Source: Climacium dendroides (lineage: Eukaryota > Streptophyta > Bryopsida > Hypnales > Climaciaceae). Taken from it: a stretch of DNA of 64,000 nt. The position numbers and the translations under genes are program-made. Shown piece after piece: positions 11,160 through 23,069 of the stretch. The stretch lies in NCBI GenBank assembly GCA_950106755.1, contig CATNNA010000004.1:1706001-1770000 (forward strand), in the 5' to 3' direction. The first letter of the stretch is position 1; every line of letters begins with the position of its first letter. The notes beneath the pieces are model-generated. The model was not told the origin of the DNA. It saw only the letters and a program-made list of their open reading frames with translations, and made no database searches.

Positions 11160-12840
11160 CTTTAGAGCCTAGTAGCGATCGAGAGAAAGCGGAGTTGATG
11201 GAGGATCTCTCCGCCATGGGGTGTGAAGGGTTTTAAAGGAAACCCTAGGGCTTCCGGAATGAAGCCATAGTTAGGGAGCTCATAGATGGAGCCCCTAACT
11301 AGTTTGACAACTCCCTCCGCCCAGTTCCGCCCATGTGGACACGGAAAATCTGGGGAGGAGTGTACGAATTTGAAGAAGGCGGTACAGCGTAGGTAGCCAG
11401 AAAGGAGATTTCGTGAGGGGGAAGTTCAAAGGAGCAACCAACCCCAAAGACGGATTCGCCATCGAAGATTGTGTTAGCACGTGACACCGTCGGTTGCTGG
11501 AATTCTTGGTGCCGATCCTGCATCCGGAAAAACCCACACGGGTGACTTCCACGATCAGAAACGCCATCTTCGGAGCCTTGAGCGGGGAGAAGAAGATGGA
11601 CTGGGCGAGCTACTTACAAGGGTTGGTGAACGCCCTGGTAGCCAATGTAGAAAAGAGTAGGGCTACTCCGGTATGCCCCTACCTTTTCCACTTGTAGAAG
11701 AACCAGAACCTCATGACCACAGAGGAGAATAAGGAGTAGAGAGTCCAGATGGCTCTCCGGAAGTTCGGAGGATCGGATGAGGAGGAATCCGAGACCGAAC
11801 CGGATAGTCCAAAGCCGGAAGACAAGGGTGAAAACCCGAGGAAAAGGGATTGGAGGCGGAAGAGGAGGAAGAGGAAGTCCTCCTCACTAGGAGAAGGATC
11901 ATGTGGACGCGAAACCTAAGGGGCTACCCTTCCGTCCGCAAGGACAAGAACGGAACCAGTGGACAGAATGGAACCGGCCATTCCACGGAAGGAGGAGCCA
12001 GTGGAGGTGATAAGGCCGAAGGCTGCTCCTATGAACCAATTGACAGACCTGACGGGTCTGTTCAATGACCTGATCCGGATTCTCAGTGCGGTGAGAGCGG
12101 ATTGGGAGGTTAAGACCACTACGCTCCGTGAAGTGGCGGACTTAGTGGGGAGTATTGCGAATAGTGCGCTACCGGAAATGGTGGCAAATTGCATCAGCAA
12201 CTCGGATGTAATCCGAGAATTAGAAGATCAGGTGCTGAGGCAGAACATCAGCCTGTGGGAGATGGACGAGTTGGCAATCCGGTTGTGAGGGGAGATTCAA
12301 GTCTTCCGGAAGGACCTAGAAACCAGCCGTGAGCAAGTGAGGATTACTATGTCTCTACAAGAAGAGACTAGGGCAGCAATAGAGTGGATGATCGCAGTGA
12401 TGGAGGCATCCGATGATGTGATGGCAAAGGTCAGACTGTTTGACAAGGGAGTGCATAAGGACCACAAGCCATCCGAGACCCGGATTGCCTACATCCTCGC
12501 TAACTTCGCTGGGGAGATAGAGGACACAATGAAGGAATTTCGTAAGGATGCTAGGGGGATAGAAGAGAGCATCCGGAAATTCCAAAGTGATCCTATCTCT
12601 CTATCCGGGATTTCAATCCTAGATGAATTTGACGACCTAGAGATCCTGGAAGGGAAGTTTGAGACCCCAGTCTCAAAGGAGAATGTAGGAGGAATAGCTT
12701 CCGTGTCAGGAGCTCTAAGGCCAATAATAGGGACAACTTTCCCTGTGGAACCGGAACGCATTCTGGAAGCAGGAGACAAGAATAAGAACTTGAGCAAACT
12801 ATCACCGATGGCTACTCCAAACAGTGGTGGACCCCCATAG
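11160..12840 (+). pseudogene. CCGG-rich family copy A: coiled-coil protein, broken
   Basis: The frame can be followed as AELMEDLSAMGCEGF, then NPKDGFAIEDC, EKPTRVTSTIRNAIFGALSG, KKMDWASYLQGLV and YLFHL, then a charged region and a coiled coil ending SNSGGPP-like before the stop at 12838. At least six in-frame stops and a frame change near 11.8 kb break it. The layout (a conserved domain with IFGALSG..K.DW, then a Lys/Glu coiled coil) matches copies B, C, E and F. The N-terminal domain looks like the putative plant transposon protein type carried by some retrotransposons, but that is a resemblance only. The C-terminal 190 residues are close to those of copy F. Confidence 0.6.
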
Positions 12841-14010
12841 GATGAGTAGGTAGTTAGGAATTTAGAAATAGGAAATTTTGTTAGACCGAACCTTATCCTA
12901 GAAAATTAAGAAAAGTTCAGATTTGAAAATCTCGGCTAGATCAGTGCCGGATTTCCGAGGACACTTTCTGTAAATTTTGTATATAATTCATGTCTCAATA
13001 CTAAGATGGGGAGAGTCTTTTTTCTTGTATATGCTGTCTCTTCTTGCATTTTCTATTGTTTTCCTTGTTTTCCCAAAGAGTGGCCGGGTAAGGGGATGAG
13101 AGATTGAGTGCAAACGAGCGGATTGTAGGAGGAATTTCTCCCCTTGGTATTTTCTTGTGATTATATGTGCATGTGAACGGGTTGTAAGTGTTGGGAGTGA
13201 GTCGTTGCGCCTCAACAAATTTAGGGTTCATTATTCCGGGTGAGATAGCTTGTGTTAGGCTAGGCAATTAGGGAGGGGATTTTCAACTGTGCTAGAGTTA
13301 CTAGATGGGATATCTGGGTTAGCATCTAATCGCTTGAGAGGTCTCACCATCTGAAATAGTAAACGAAAGAAACTTGGGTTGTACTGGTACGGGCGGGTAC
13401 ACTTGTAGCCACCTTAGTTTCGCATGAATCCAAGGAAGCATTAAGGTCGTTGTAGTTGGAGAGGATCGTACAAGGGATTTTTGTATGACCTACAGACCGG
13501 ATCCACTCCTGGTTTGTTGTGAAAGATCAAACCGGATCTTATTAGAATAGGGAATTAGAATTAGTCGAGTGAGTCTTCCGTCACTATAAGTTCCAGAAGG
13601 AATGGCGGGCCTACCTCTCTAAAACCAAGTGGTGGATCCCTCTGAAGTGCCAACATAGGTTAAGCAAAACAAGAATGAAAACCGAGGAAGAAGAGATCCT
13701 CGAGTGTAAGTAGTGATATCCAGGCAGATTTGTAGTTTATTGGATGACCGGATCTTAGTTCGGATCGATTAGAAATATAGTTCGGATTAGTGATCAATGG
13801 TTGAATGAGTTGTCCGGTTTTGGGGGAAAGGAGAGCCAGAGAAAAAGAGAAGCATTTGTATTGATGTTTACCCCCAAACTTCCTAGTAACACGAAACACT
13901 TTACAGAGTCTCTTGGGTTCGATCGTTAGAGTCACTTTGTTATGCTTTAAAGTGGTTTTTGTAAGCATAATAGGGAATTTCACTTACCCTGTGCTGCGAC
14001 AACATTTAGA
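12841..14010 (+). mobile_element. 3' non-coding tail of family copy A
   Basis: About 1.17 kb follows the coding part. It ends in CACTTACCCTGTGCTGCGAC, the same terminus (inverted) as at 61,728 and 62,259 beside copies E and F. No terminal repeat matching it is seen upstream of copy A. Confidence 0.6.
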
Positions 14011-14577
14011 TCACCATTGCATCAATATTCAACTCAAAATAAGCTTTTAAAAGGTAATGATTGGCTCTTGCAATAGAAAAACAACTCACTCCAATTTAGA
14101 AAAAGGTTACAGATATTTAACTTCAGACTTCACTAAGAAGTTTGTTTTAAAGAAGTTTTTCAAAATTTTGAAGTAGTAGAAACTGCAATTCAGAAGCTTC
14201 ATTTTATTAATTTTTTTAGAAGCAAAAGAAATCATTTTGGAAATCAAAATCAAATTTTAAGAGTACAAATCTCAAGGTCTTGAAATACATTGGATAATGT
14301 ACCATTTATTTTTATAAACAATCCTAATATCAAATCAAAAATCAACTAAAATGTCTTGAATCCAACTTAATAGTGTAAATACAACATCAATAAAATTGCA
14401 TACAAAATGGAAGATGAATATCATGCATTCTTCAAAATGCACAAAATCAATTTGACCATCTAATGGGTACAAATTGTCCTCCATATCCAAGGTATTAGCA
14501 ACCTTTAAAATATCAATTACAAAATTGTCATAGCTACTACAAAAATAAATTGTCCACAATGACTACAAAATGATTGT
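14011..14577. other. AT-rich stretch without a gene
   Basis: Only a weak 74-codon minus-strand frame (14335-14559), with no recognisable motif. The sequence ends directly at the terminus of the kinase-bearing element. Confidence 0.4.
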
Positions 14578-14689
14578 TAGGGTAGCACGGACGTTGGGAT
14601 GTTCAAATGTTCGTCCAGCGTTAGCGTCCGCAAGTTTCTGAACGTCTGGAGATATAGAAAATTTTTCACTTTACCTCATCCAGTGGACG

Positions 14690-14880
14690 AGCAGTCAAGT
14701 GGATGTGTGGGCGGTCGGAGCAGACGAGTAGGCAAACGAGGCGGACAGGTGGACGGACGGGGTGGACAAGTGGATGGACAAGTGGGTGGACTCGTGGGCA
14801 GGCGAATAGGGTGGATGGGGCAAACGAATGGGCGGATGGAGCGAACGTGCAGGGAGGCAAACGAGGCGTTGAGGGGGGCA
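14690..14880. repeat. Subterminal GGACGG/GGTGGA array of K1
   Basis: Imperfect repeats of GGACGGACGG and GGTGGACAAG. Many CGG words appear as TGG, as expected of deaminated methyl-CpG in an older copy. Open frames here on both strands are by-products. Confidence 0.75.
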
Positions 14881-15379
14881 TTGAAGAATGTGGGGCGAGG
14901 TGGGCAATTTTTTTTCAACGATTATTTAGGACTTAGTAGAGATGTAGAAGATAAGATTTTCAAGCAACAAATTGCCAAATAGCCATATAGGTGGCTCCTT
15001 CTTATACTTCAATTACTTTGTATCCCTAAAATCATTGGAATGACAATTTAAGATAAAAACTTGTCAATTGAACAATCATCGATTGACACTTGAAAAAAGT
15101 GCATTTGTAATAATCACATGATTTTGAGATTTCCATCCAAATATACAATGACAAATGACATTGAGACTTCCAAGTACTCCAAAATCATTATCAATTAAAA
15201 CATGCTCACCAATTACAAATGCACCTTCAATTGAAACTACATTGACATTCATTGGTGATAAAAGTAGTGTACATAATCTATATATACTACGCAACTATAT
15301 AATGTACACACGTATCACTATGCGTTTTTATCTCAATGCATACTCCTATAGTTATATATAATATCATAAAAGTTCAATA

Positions 15380-16713
15380 TGAACGGTGGAAGTGCTCATT
15401 TGGTATAAGCCAATGGAATGAAGAAGTAAATCGCAAAATCACTTGGGCCAAACTACTATGACCATTGGGACCAACTACGCAAAGTTGCTCCAAATATAGT
15501 TGAAAGATTTGTGTTAAGTCTTTATGCTTGTACTTCACATGTAAACTGCCTCCACAACCTTACAAACGGTAGTATACCTCCGACATGCATGTCCTATTGA
15601 TCTTTTGAACTAGTTGATTAACAACAAATTCCTCGGATATTATGGATAATGTAGGTATGTTCTCACATCCGCATCTTCTCTATGCACATATATAATTTTT
15701 GGATCCACCTACTACCTCTTCTTCAAAGCTTTGTCCCAGTCATTTGTCAATGTGAATGTATACAATGAATTCATGGGCGCAGTATTAATCGTGGTCATTC
15801 CCCAATTGCAAACTCCAATGTAAACCCGTGACTCATCTTTGGGAAAATTAAACATAATGTTGTTCAGAGAAATGTCGTTGTGGAGATGTTCAACGCCGTG
15901 CACTGCATTCACGAAATGCAGTAATGTCCAAGCAAGCTCGATGCACTTTGCTCTCCATCGCTTGAGATGGTGAATACAAATGATCTCTTCATTTGTGATG
16001 TTGGGGTCATATTGAACTCAAATGAATTTGTTATTTGGATGATCATAATCCATTCTCAACATTTCATGCAAAGTACCACCGTTCCACCAAAATGAATACC
16101 CCTTGTTCTGTATTGTGTAGACTGCAAAGAAGCGTAGTACCCTCTGAACCGTCACATAGCCACCCCACATGATTTTATTATTTTGGGAAATCACCCTCGC
16201 CATTTTCGGGAGCACTATTAGATGGCGACGTGCTCTTTATATATGCTGCATCCCTTCCAAACTCGGCCACCATGTCAATGACCCTACCTTGTTCCGTCTC
16301 TTAGCAAATGGTCTCATGCAATTTATGAACATGTCTGCTTTTGTAATCACATGTTCAAACGCTTCATCATTTGCGCGATGAACCTTCCCAAATTTCTCTA
16401 AGATTACCTTGGCATTTCATAGTGCATCATGTAGTCGTTTATTCAACAAAGTTTGAAAATTCTTCTTCTCCGTTTCATCATACCACTCCGACACATGTAA
16501 GGTCTTCATCATGCCGTCCTTCATATCCCCTTTGAACTTTCCAATACCTTCTTCTTGGTATCGAACATATTTGGTATCAAGAGACATTGTGGTCTTCGTC
16601 TTATAGATTTGGACGGTATATTTTGTCAAAAATGCTTTGCAACTCTTTAAAGGATGGTCCTTAGTGGACTCAATCGGAGCCATGAATGTTCTTCCCTTCT
16701 TTGACCTTGGCAT
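15380..16713 (-). pseudogene. Kinase-like protein of K1, broken
   Basis: It starts at ATG 16713 (MPRSKKGR) and matches the intact protein at 57,617-59,113 over its length. A stop follows LLNKRLHDAL (16417), with further stops near 16.23, 16.02 and 15.71 kb. About 50 residues between the glycine-rich segment and FAVYTIQNKGYS are missing relative to K2, and this removes the presumed ATP-binding lysine. The catalytic-loop segment HLHNDISLNN survives, but DWG has become NWG. It is non-functional. Confidence 0.8.
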
Positions 16714-16900
16714 CTTGATAAACGTCACAAATTTGTAAATAAAAATGATAAGGGTTACCTCCAAATAAGAGACCTTTACCCTCCCAAGAAGAGGAGCCAT
16801 TAGAGGTCAAACCACTAAGCTCTTTGCTCTCTCTTGCAAGCAAGGGGGAAGGTAAAGTGAAATGCAGACGAGCCGTCCACACCTCAACTATATTTTTAGT

Positions 16901-17362
16901 AAAAGAAATATTGAATTTAAAAGTCTATAATATAAATTATTTTATAAATGGCAATCAAAGTCATCTGAAATTACAAAATAGAGCTCAAATTAATTTTCTT
17001 TCCTAATTTTGAATGCTCATATCTTCCAACCTATACGGTCAAACTTCTTTAAATCTTTATCATGTAATCCTAAACAAATCAGTTAGAAGATTTTATACTT
17101 AATTTTTTAAGAAAAAACAAGAAAATGGTTTTCTTGACTAAGTGCACCAAAAATCAAAGTCCTTAGCGAAATTCACAAAAAATTTATCTTGATCCTCTAG
17201 GGTTAAACACCTCAAGAAGGATAAGACTTGGACCATTGTCCTCGAGGTCAAATCCTTAAAATAGCACATGGTGAGTGAAATATTGATGTTTGTTGTATAA
17301 TGAGGAATTTCCTTTGTGCATACAAGAATGTCTTTCAAACTTAAACAAAAGCTTTAAGAATA
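16901..17362. other. AT-rich stretch without a gene
   Basis: Nothing beyond short chance frames is visible between K1 and the CACTA terminus at 17,363. Confidence 0.4.
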
Positions 17363-17374
17363 CACTAGAAGAAA
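17363..17374 (+). mobile_element. Left terminal inverted repeat of a CACTA element
   Basis: CACTAGAAGAAA, the canonical CACTA terminus (also used by the MITE at 60,523), is preceded by ATA as a possible target duplication. Subterminal TTGCGACT, GAGTTGC and GTTGTA words follow at once. The matching right terminus was not found in the window. The most likely place, beyond 32,959, is occupied by another element. Confidence 0.7.
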
Positions 17375-17699
17375 TTAGGGGGTTTTGCGACTGCAGTTAG
17401 CAACTGGTTTTTGAGTTGCGAAGGACATTTGCGACTAGGTGATAATTTGGAGCTTGTAGTCGCAGTGGACAAGTTGTAGGAGTTGCAGGAGAGTTGTAAG
17501 TGCACGTCATATCGGACGATTTTCTGTGAAACTTCATCCTGCATATCTTTTGACAAGATACGCACTGTCACGTGAAACTTCTGACAAGATACGCACTGCC
17601 ACGTGAAACTAATGAATTCAATATTCATTGCTCAACTACTTCTTTACAATTAATGTACTTAGTTTAAATTTGAATTTTGTGATTCTGTTCAATTGTAAT

Positions 17700-18420
17700 G
17701 TGTGATGATATGCAACCTATGTGTGAGTAGTATGCCACTGATTTGCAACCTATATATAACTCATTTACAACGTATATGCAACTAGTGTGTGACTCATTTT
17801 GTAACTACTATGCAACTAATTCTACAATCTATATTCAACTAGTATACAACTCATTTTACAACCTGAATGCAACTAATATCCAACTATTTTTACAACTAAT
17901 ATCCAACTCATTGGGCAACCTATGCATCTAGTATACAACTAGTTTCACAACTTAATACAACTAGTATGTAACTCATTCTACAACTAAAATGCAATTAATA
18001 TGCAACTCATCTTGCAACCTACGTACAACTAATATGCAACTTAATTTGCAACCTATGTGCAACTAGCATGCAACTAATTTTACAACTGATTCTCCTTCAA
18101 ACCTAACTGCAATTCATTTTGCAACTGTTTTGCAACTCATTTTGCAACTGTTTTGCAACTCATTTTACAACTCTTTTGCAACCTATATGCAACTACTTCT
18201 CAACATTTATATATTATTATTATCTTGCAACACAAGTGCAACTTATATGCAACTATTGTACAACTAACTCTCAATTTCTTATATATTCTACATGCAACTA
18301 GTATGCAACTACTTTTACCATTGATTTAGTACATAACTATTATGCAACTACTATATAACCTATATGCAACTAATTTCCACTATTTGCAATCTATATGCAA
18401 TTAAAGGAGCGACTAGTTAA
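17700..18420. repeat. Subterminal GCAACTA-type array of the CACTA element
   Basis: Dozens of irregularly spaced TGCAACTA, GCAACTCATTT and ACAACTA words. The same words recur in the introns of the adjacent TNP1-like gene (19.85-20.22 and 21.68-21.78 kb) and more sparsely in introns of the TNP2 gene. They are probable transposase-binding repeats. Confidence 0.8.
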
Positions 18421-19849
18421 TTACATGGTTTGTAACTTAACTACTGCAAGCCAACAGAGATAGACAATCATTTTTCACACAAAGCAATATAAAATACAAT
18501 AAAGATAGAAACAATCATTGTTCACACAAAACAATAGAAAACCCATATATTAGATAAATATATACATTGCCGAGAAAAAAACAAGGTTACTAATTCACTT
18601 GTCAATATGTGCAAGAACGACTATGAATCGCTCATCCCATATGGTATTAGCTCCTACAACGTCCTTCAACTTTAATTGGTCTCCTGCTGGATTAGGACAC
18701 ATTAAGTCCACAAAACCACCTAGCGCATGTGCAATATCGAGCTTATACCACCCTTGTGGTATAGGCTTTGTATGATGAAAAGCTTCTCCTCCAATACCAG
18801 TGACATATCCAGCTGCCACAACTTGCCCAGGTGTTGTTGGATTTAGAAGGGAAACGTGTTGGCCAATTGAAAACTGTAGTTATTCACAATACAAAACAAA
18901 ACATTAATGAGCAAACATAAATATATATATAAATAAATATGTATACATCAACAATTTAGCTAACTTTAACATCTAATATATAAATGGTGAAATGTAGGGA
19001 CTACCTTTGGAAATGCCACTTTTGGCCTTCGTTTAGGTTGAGGTTTGAGTTTAGGTTGAACCTCGGTTTGAACCTTCCTCCTCCTCAAGATCTCCTTCTT
19101 GACAAAAGGTTTCTGCAACATTTAACCACAATCATTATAAGTAATGGCTAAGCATATCAAAATTTATCAAAAACACTTTAGCTTTAAATTGGAGACTTAG
19201 GTAGTTGTACTCACCTCTTGCTTCTTTCTTCTTAACTGCATTCTTGTATTATGATTTTTGGAATTCTTCGGTGGTTTAGGAGTAGAGCCATCCAATATTT
19301 GTACATCATCATTGGCTCTATTTTTGTCCTCACCTTCATCTTCACCTGATGTTTTATCCTTAAGATCCTTCTCCACACTCCCATCGCCAAGGTAAGATTG
19401 CTGACCTCCTAACACCATGGTAGAATTTGTAGGATTTACAACAATTTTAGGTGGTTCAATATGGTCAATAGGTTCTACATTAGAGCCCACAATGTTGCTA
19501 TCTAATATAGGATCTCATGGTATAGGATCTGATGGTAAAGAATCCGATGGATCAATGACCCCCTTCTCAACAGACACTGGCTCATTCTCAATGGCCCTTG
19601 GCTCATGAATTTGGCTACTACTGTTCCCTTGAAAAAACTTCATCAACATCTCTTGCATTGCTTCAACAGCTTTCGTGTTCCGCTCTGTAGTTGTAAGTAT
19701 TTCAACTTTGAACTTGTCTAATTCATCTTGTTTACTTTCCAATGCAATGACTTTGGCTTGAAATTCTGAGGACACAACCTTTTGATCACAAACAAACTAT
19801 AGTTGTAATGGTTAATGTAATATGCATAAAATCATCACTACTACTAATC

Positions 19850-20220
19850 CTACAACTATTTTGCAACAATTAAAAAACTATTAATGGTTTTTGCAACTAC
19901 TATGCAACAAGTATACAACTACTTTTAATCCTTACAACTAGTTTGCAATTAATATGCAACTACGAGTAATCCTTTCCACTATTATGCAACTAATATTCAA
20001 CTACAAGGCAACAATAACCTTACAGATTTTGTACAACTACTACTAGCCCTTTCAACTACTATGCAACTAATGTACAACTACTAATCCTTTCAACTACTAT
20101 GCAACTAATATTCAACTACTGTTATCCTTTGCAACTACTAAGCAACATTCTTGCAACTTCAAATGTAATATATTAACATTTCATTGCAACTTATATGCCA
20201 CTATAAAGTTCATAACCAAC
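19850..20220. repeat. GCAACTA-type repeats in intron 3 of the TNP1-like gene
   Basis: Repeated TATGCAACTAATATTCAACT-like words of the same kind as the 17.7-18.4 kb array. Confidence 0.7.
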
Positions 20221-20301
20221 TACAAAAATGAAGACTTACTGATGATCCTCCCACATTGGATGCTGTAAGCTCTGGACTTTTCTCCCCCACTTTTGTCTAG
20301 T

Positions 20302-20508
20302 ACAACAAACAAACTTTATTAGAATAAATAACAAATTTTTGAAGTAAGTCAAAACTAATTGAAAGTCTACACAACAAACAAACTTTATTAGAATAAATAA
20401 CAAATTTTTGAAGTAAGTCAAAATTAATTGAAAGTCTACACAACAAACAAACTTTATTAGAATAAATAACAAATTTTTGAAGTAAGTCAAAACTAATTGA
20501 AAGTCTAC
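20302..20508. repeat. Three tandem copies of a 69-bp unit in an intron
   Basis: Copies begin at 20302, 20371 and 20440 and are nearly identical. As 69 is a multiple of three, the minus strand stays open through them, but they lie between good splice sites (donor at 20526, acceptor at 20297) and are intronic. Confidence 0.9.
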
Positions 20509-21613
20509 AATATTGAGAAGGCTCACCACGTCAATTTCTTCGCCTGCTTTCCCTCTACGGCCACGCTTTGATACGTTTTGAACTTGCTTTCGGACATTAG
20601 ACATTACTTCAGATTTTTTAACTTGGTCACTTCTACTCCAATAAGCCTTTAGTCGTTTCCACTGGTCCAAGTCAATCTGCACAGGACAATCTTCTTCACT
20701 TCCTGGAACACTTAGTTTTTTCAATCTACAACGTTCACCCTTCAAGAAACGCTTCACTGCATTCCGAAAACCCTTATTGCTAAGGGGATTCCCTAAATAT
20801 GCAAATTCTGCATCCATAGAGTCTCTTAACTTCTTCAAAGACTCTGGCTTATGCTTGTCCCACTCAATGACACTCATATCAAGGCATAAGGGGGCATATG
20901 CCCTCATTGATTGATCCCATGCATTCTTCCCGCTTGAAGATGTATCAATCTCTCCATTCGATTGCACGTGCACTTCACTTGGTTTTAGACCACTATTTGT
21001 CGTCACTGTTGAGTTCTTTTCTAACTCCTTCTGTTGCTTTCGTCTGTTAGATCGTCCAATGCTTTCATTTTTTATAGAACCTTGCCATGGAAGTCCTGTC
21101 GGTAAATATGAGGATTCAATCGCTCCAGAATATGAAGGCCCTGGAGGAGGCCCTATCGGTCCAACCATTGCCCACGGTGTAGATGTTGGTGGCGGCGGTG
21201 TCCATTGCCATTGCCATTGCCCTTGTTGTTGTACTGGAGCTGATTGTTGTACTGGAGGAGAAGATACAAGCTTCATACGCTTGTAGCCACTTTCTTCTTC
21301 TGTTTCTTCTTCTGATCCAATGTCTTCATCCTGGTTCTCGTCCCCTAAAAAGAATACAACAAGTAAATGACATTAATAAATGACATTAATAGTACACAAA
21401 TGCAACAAGTAAATGGAATTAATAGTACTACAAAAAGTGAACAAACAAATAAATGTACTTAATGAATTTGAAATTTTGTAATAAATCAATTTTTTAAAAT
21501 TTGAACCACTAACCTTTGCTGCTGCTTGAATCATTGGTCTCTGAACTTGAGGCAGAAAGGGGATCTGACATTGCTTTGTTACCTCCAGTTTTTGGAGAAG
21601 GCATTGGATCCAT

Positions 21614-23069
21614 TGTCTTCTTTTTCTTTTTAGAAGAAAATGCTCTGCAGCAATTAAAATATCAATTAGTCTTTGCTAGATATATTTTCAACTAATTTTC
21701 AACTACATTGCAACTACTACCTTGGATGCAACTACAATGCAACTATGACACAACTATGATGTAACTATAATGCAACTACAAGGTCCATCAAAGATAATTT
21801 TCACTTTTGGCCGCCTGTTGCATCTGCATGTCGACGCAATTCCATTTTGGGTGTTCACCACCTGCCAATCACCTGCCTGCCAAACAATTTCATGCATTAT
21901 ATTATAAATTTATATCTTCCGTTGCCACTGATACAAACTAAGCATTGTCTTCCAAAAATGGATACAAACAAGGCTACCTTTTGGTGATACAAACTAGGCT
22001 CTTCCGGTGATACAAACTAGGCTCTTTCGGTGATACAAACTAGGCTCTTCCGGTGATACAAACTAGACTCTTCCGGTGATACAAACTAGGCTCTTCCGGT
22101 GATACAAACTAGGCACTATCTTCCGTTGCAACACTGATACAAACTAGGCACTGTCTTCCGTTGCTAGCACTGATACAAACTAAACACTGTCCATCAACTC
22201 CTCTCCAACTAAAACAAAGTTGACTTTCTACCACGTAAATGAGAAGATACAAACCAGATCACTCAACCTACTCTCTTGCACCAAAATCAACGAATAAATA
22301 AAGAACACCCTCCTACACTAAAGACAACGAACTCTCTTGCACCAAAATCAACGAATAAATAAAGAACACCCTCCTATACCAAAGTCAACGAACAAATAGA
22401 GAACACACTCCTAGGGTTTTAGGAAGAAACACCTCAAGAACAAGCAAAGCGGTGGCAGCAAGAACACGCAAAACGGCGGCAACAAAAACAAGCAAAGCGG
22501 TGGTGAAGAGACGAAGAAGATAAGCAAACCTAATCCACATGTTTCACCTCACCGTTCACACTTTTCATCTCATCGTAGGATGGATGAAAGTAGGACTTAT
22601 TTCATTAACACATGGCACTACTAGGGTCCACATATTGACACATGGCACTATGAAGTCCACAGGTGGGTGGGATGTCACGGGACAAGAGTAGCCTCAGTAA
22701 CTAGTTTAGAAGTTGGTTCAAGGACAGGAGTAGGAGGAAGTTGAATTCATCAAAATTCTCTCTTCAACTCCATCTTACATTTCGTGTTCAATTCATCTCT
22801 CACATTTCAAATTTTTCAGAGCACTTTACAAAGGAAAATTTTGAGGGGTTGAAGGTAAGCTCTATTGTCTTGATTAACACATAAATCAAACGAAATACCT
22901 CGCCCGCAGCACTGCATTTCAGTCATGTTTTGCCAATTCAACCATCTTGGGAAGAACTCGGGTAACTTGATGATTTGCAACATCTAATGCACTAGCAGAC
23001 AAGCAATGAAGAATTCATAACTAAATTCACTTTCTTCACATTGCAGACTCTGAGGCTATTTGTTGGTTG
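21614..23069. other. 5' flank of the TNP1-like gene; no gene seen
   Basis: Holds the 23-bp minisatellite (21,983-22,120), a 59-bp direct duplication (CAAAATCAACGAATAAATAA near 22,282 and 22,341) and AT-rich sequence. It lies between the TNP1-like gene and the end of the FAB1 homology. Confidence 0.5.
21983..22120. repeat. Minisatellite, 23-bp unit, about six copies
   Basis: Unit GGTGATACAAACTAGGCTCT plus TCC. Copies start at 21983, 22006, 22029, 22052, 22075 and 22098, with further degenerate copies on both sides. It lies upstream of the TNP1-like gene. Confidence 0.9.

Larger units (their letters stand above)
14578..16900 (-). mobile_element. Kinase-bearing element, old copy K1
   Basis: The left end, TAGGGTAGCACGGACG, matches the inverted right end of K2 (CAGGGTTGCACGAACG) at 13 of 16 positions. 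A GC-rich GGACGG array (14,690-14,880) follows, then sequence matching the 3' flank of the K2 kinase gene, then the kinase pseudogene and its 5' flank (CTCTCTCTTGCAAGCAAGGG near 16,840). Relative to K2, the segment holding the second gene is absent, and the right-hand GC array is missing. Confidence 0.6.
18595..21613 (-). pseudogene. TNP1-like CACTA accessory gene, six exons, one premature stop
   Basis: The model starts at ATG 21613 (MDPMPSPKTGGNK). Exons are 21613-21514, 21344-20527, 20296-20240, 19796-19215, 19112-19005 and 18873-18595. All junctions have GT-AG ends and keep phase, giving 647 codons plus a stop. Exon 2 has a Gln/Trp/Pro-rich segment (QWQWQWTPPPPT), a basic segment and a conserved domain. 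Exon 4 has a coiled coil (SKQDELDKFKVEILTTTERN). The last exon (GQHVSLLNPTTPGQVVAAGY and GWYKLDIAHAL) resembles the C-terminal TNP1/EN/SPM (DUF8039-like) domain of plant CACTA proteins. One TGA at 19515-19517 breaks the frame, a change CGA to TGA would explain. In En/Spm such proteins bind the subterminal repeats and assist the transposase. Confidence 0.75.

Noticed and set aside
17700..18420. Array of short repeats considered as CRISPR-like
   Set aside because: Repeats are irregular in spacing and sequence and lie in the subterminal zone of a CACTA element in a plant genome.
20236..21276. A continuous 346-codon frame as one exon
   Set aside because: Its end runs through the 69-bp intronic triplication. 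The spliced model with donor at 20526 keeps phase with downstream exons.
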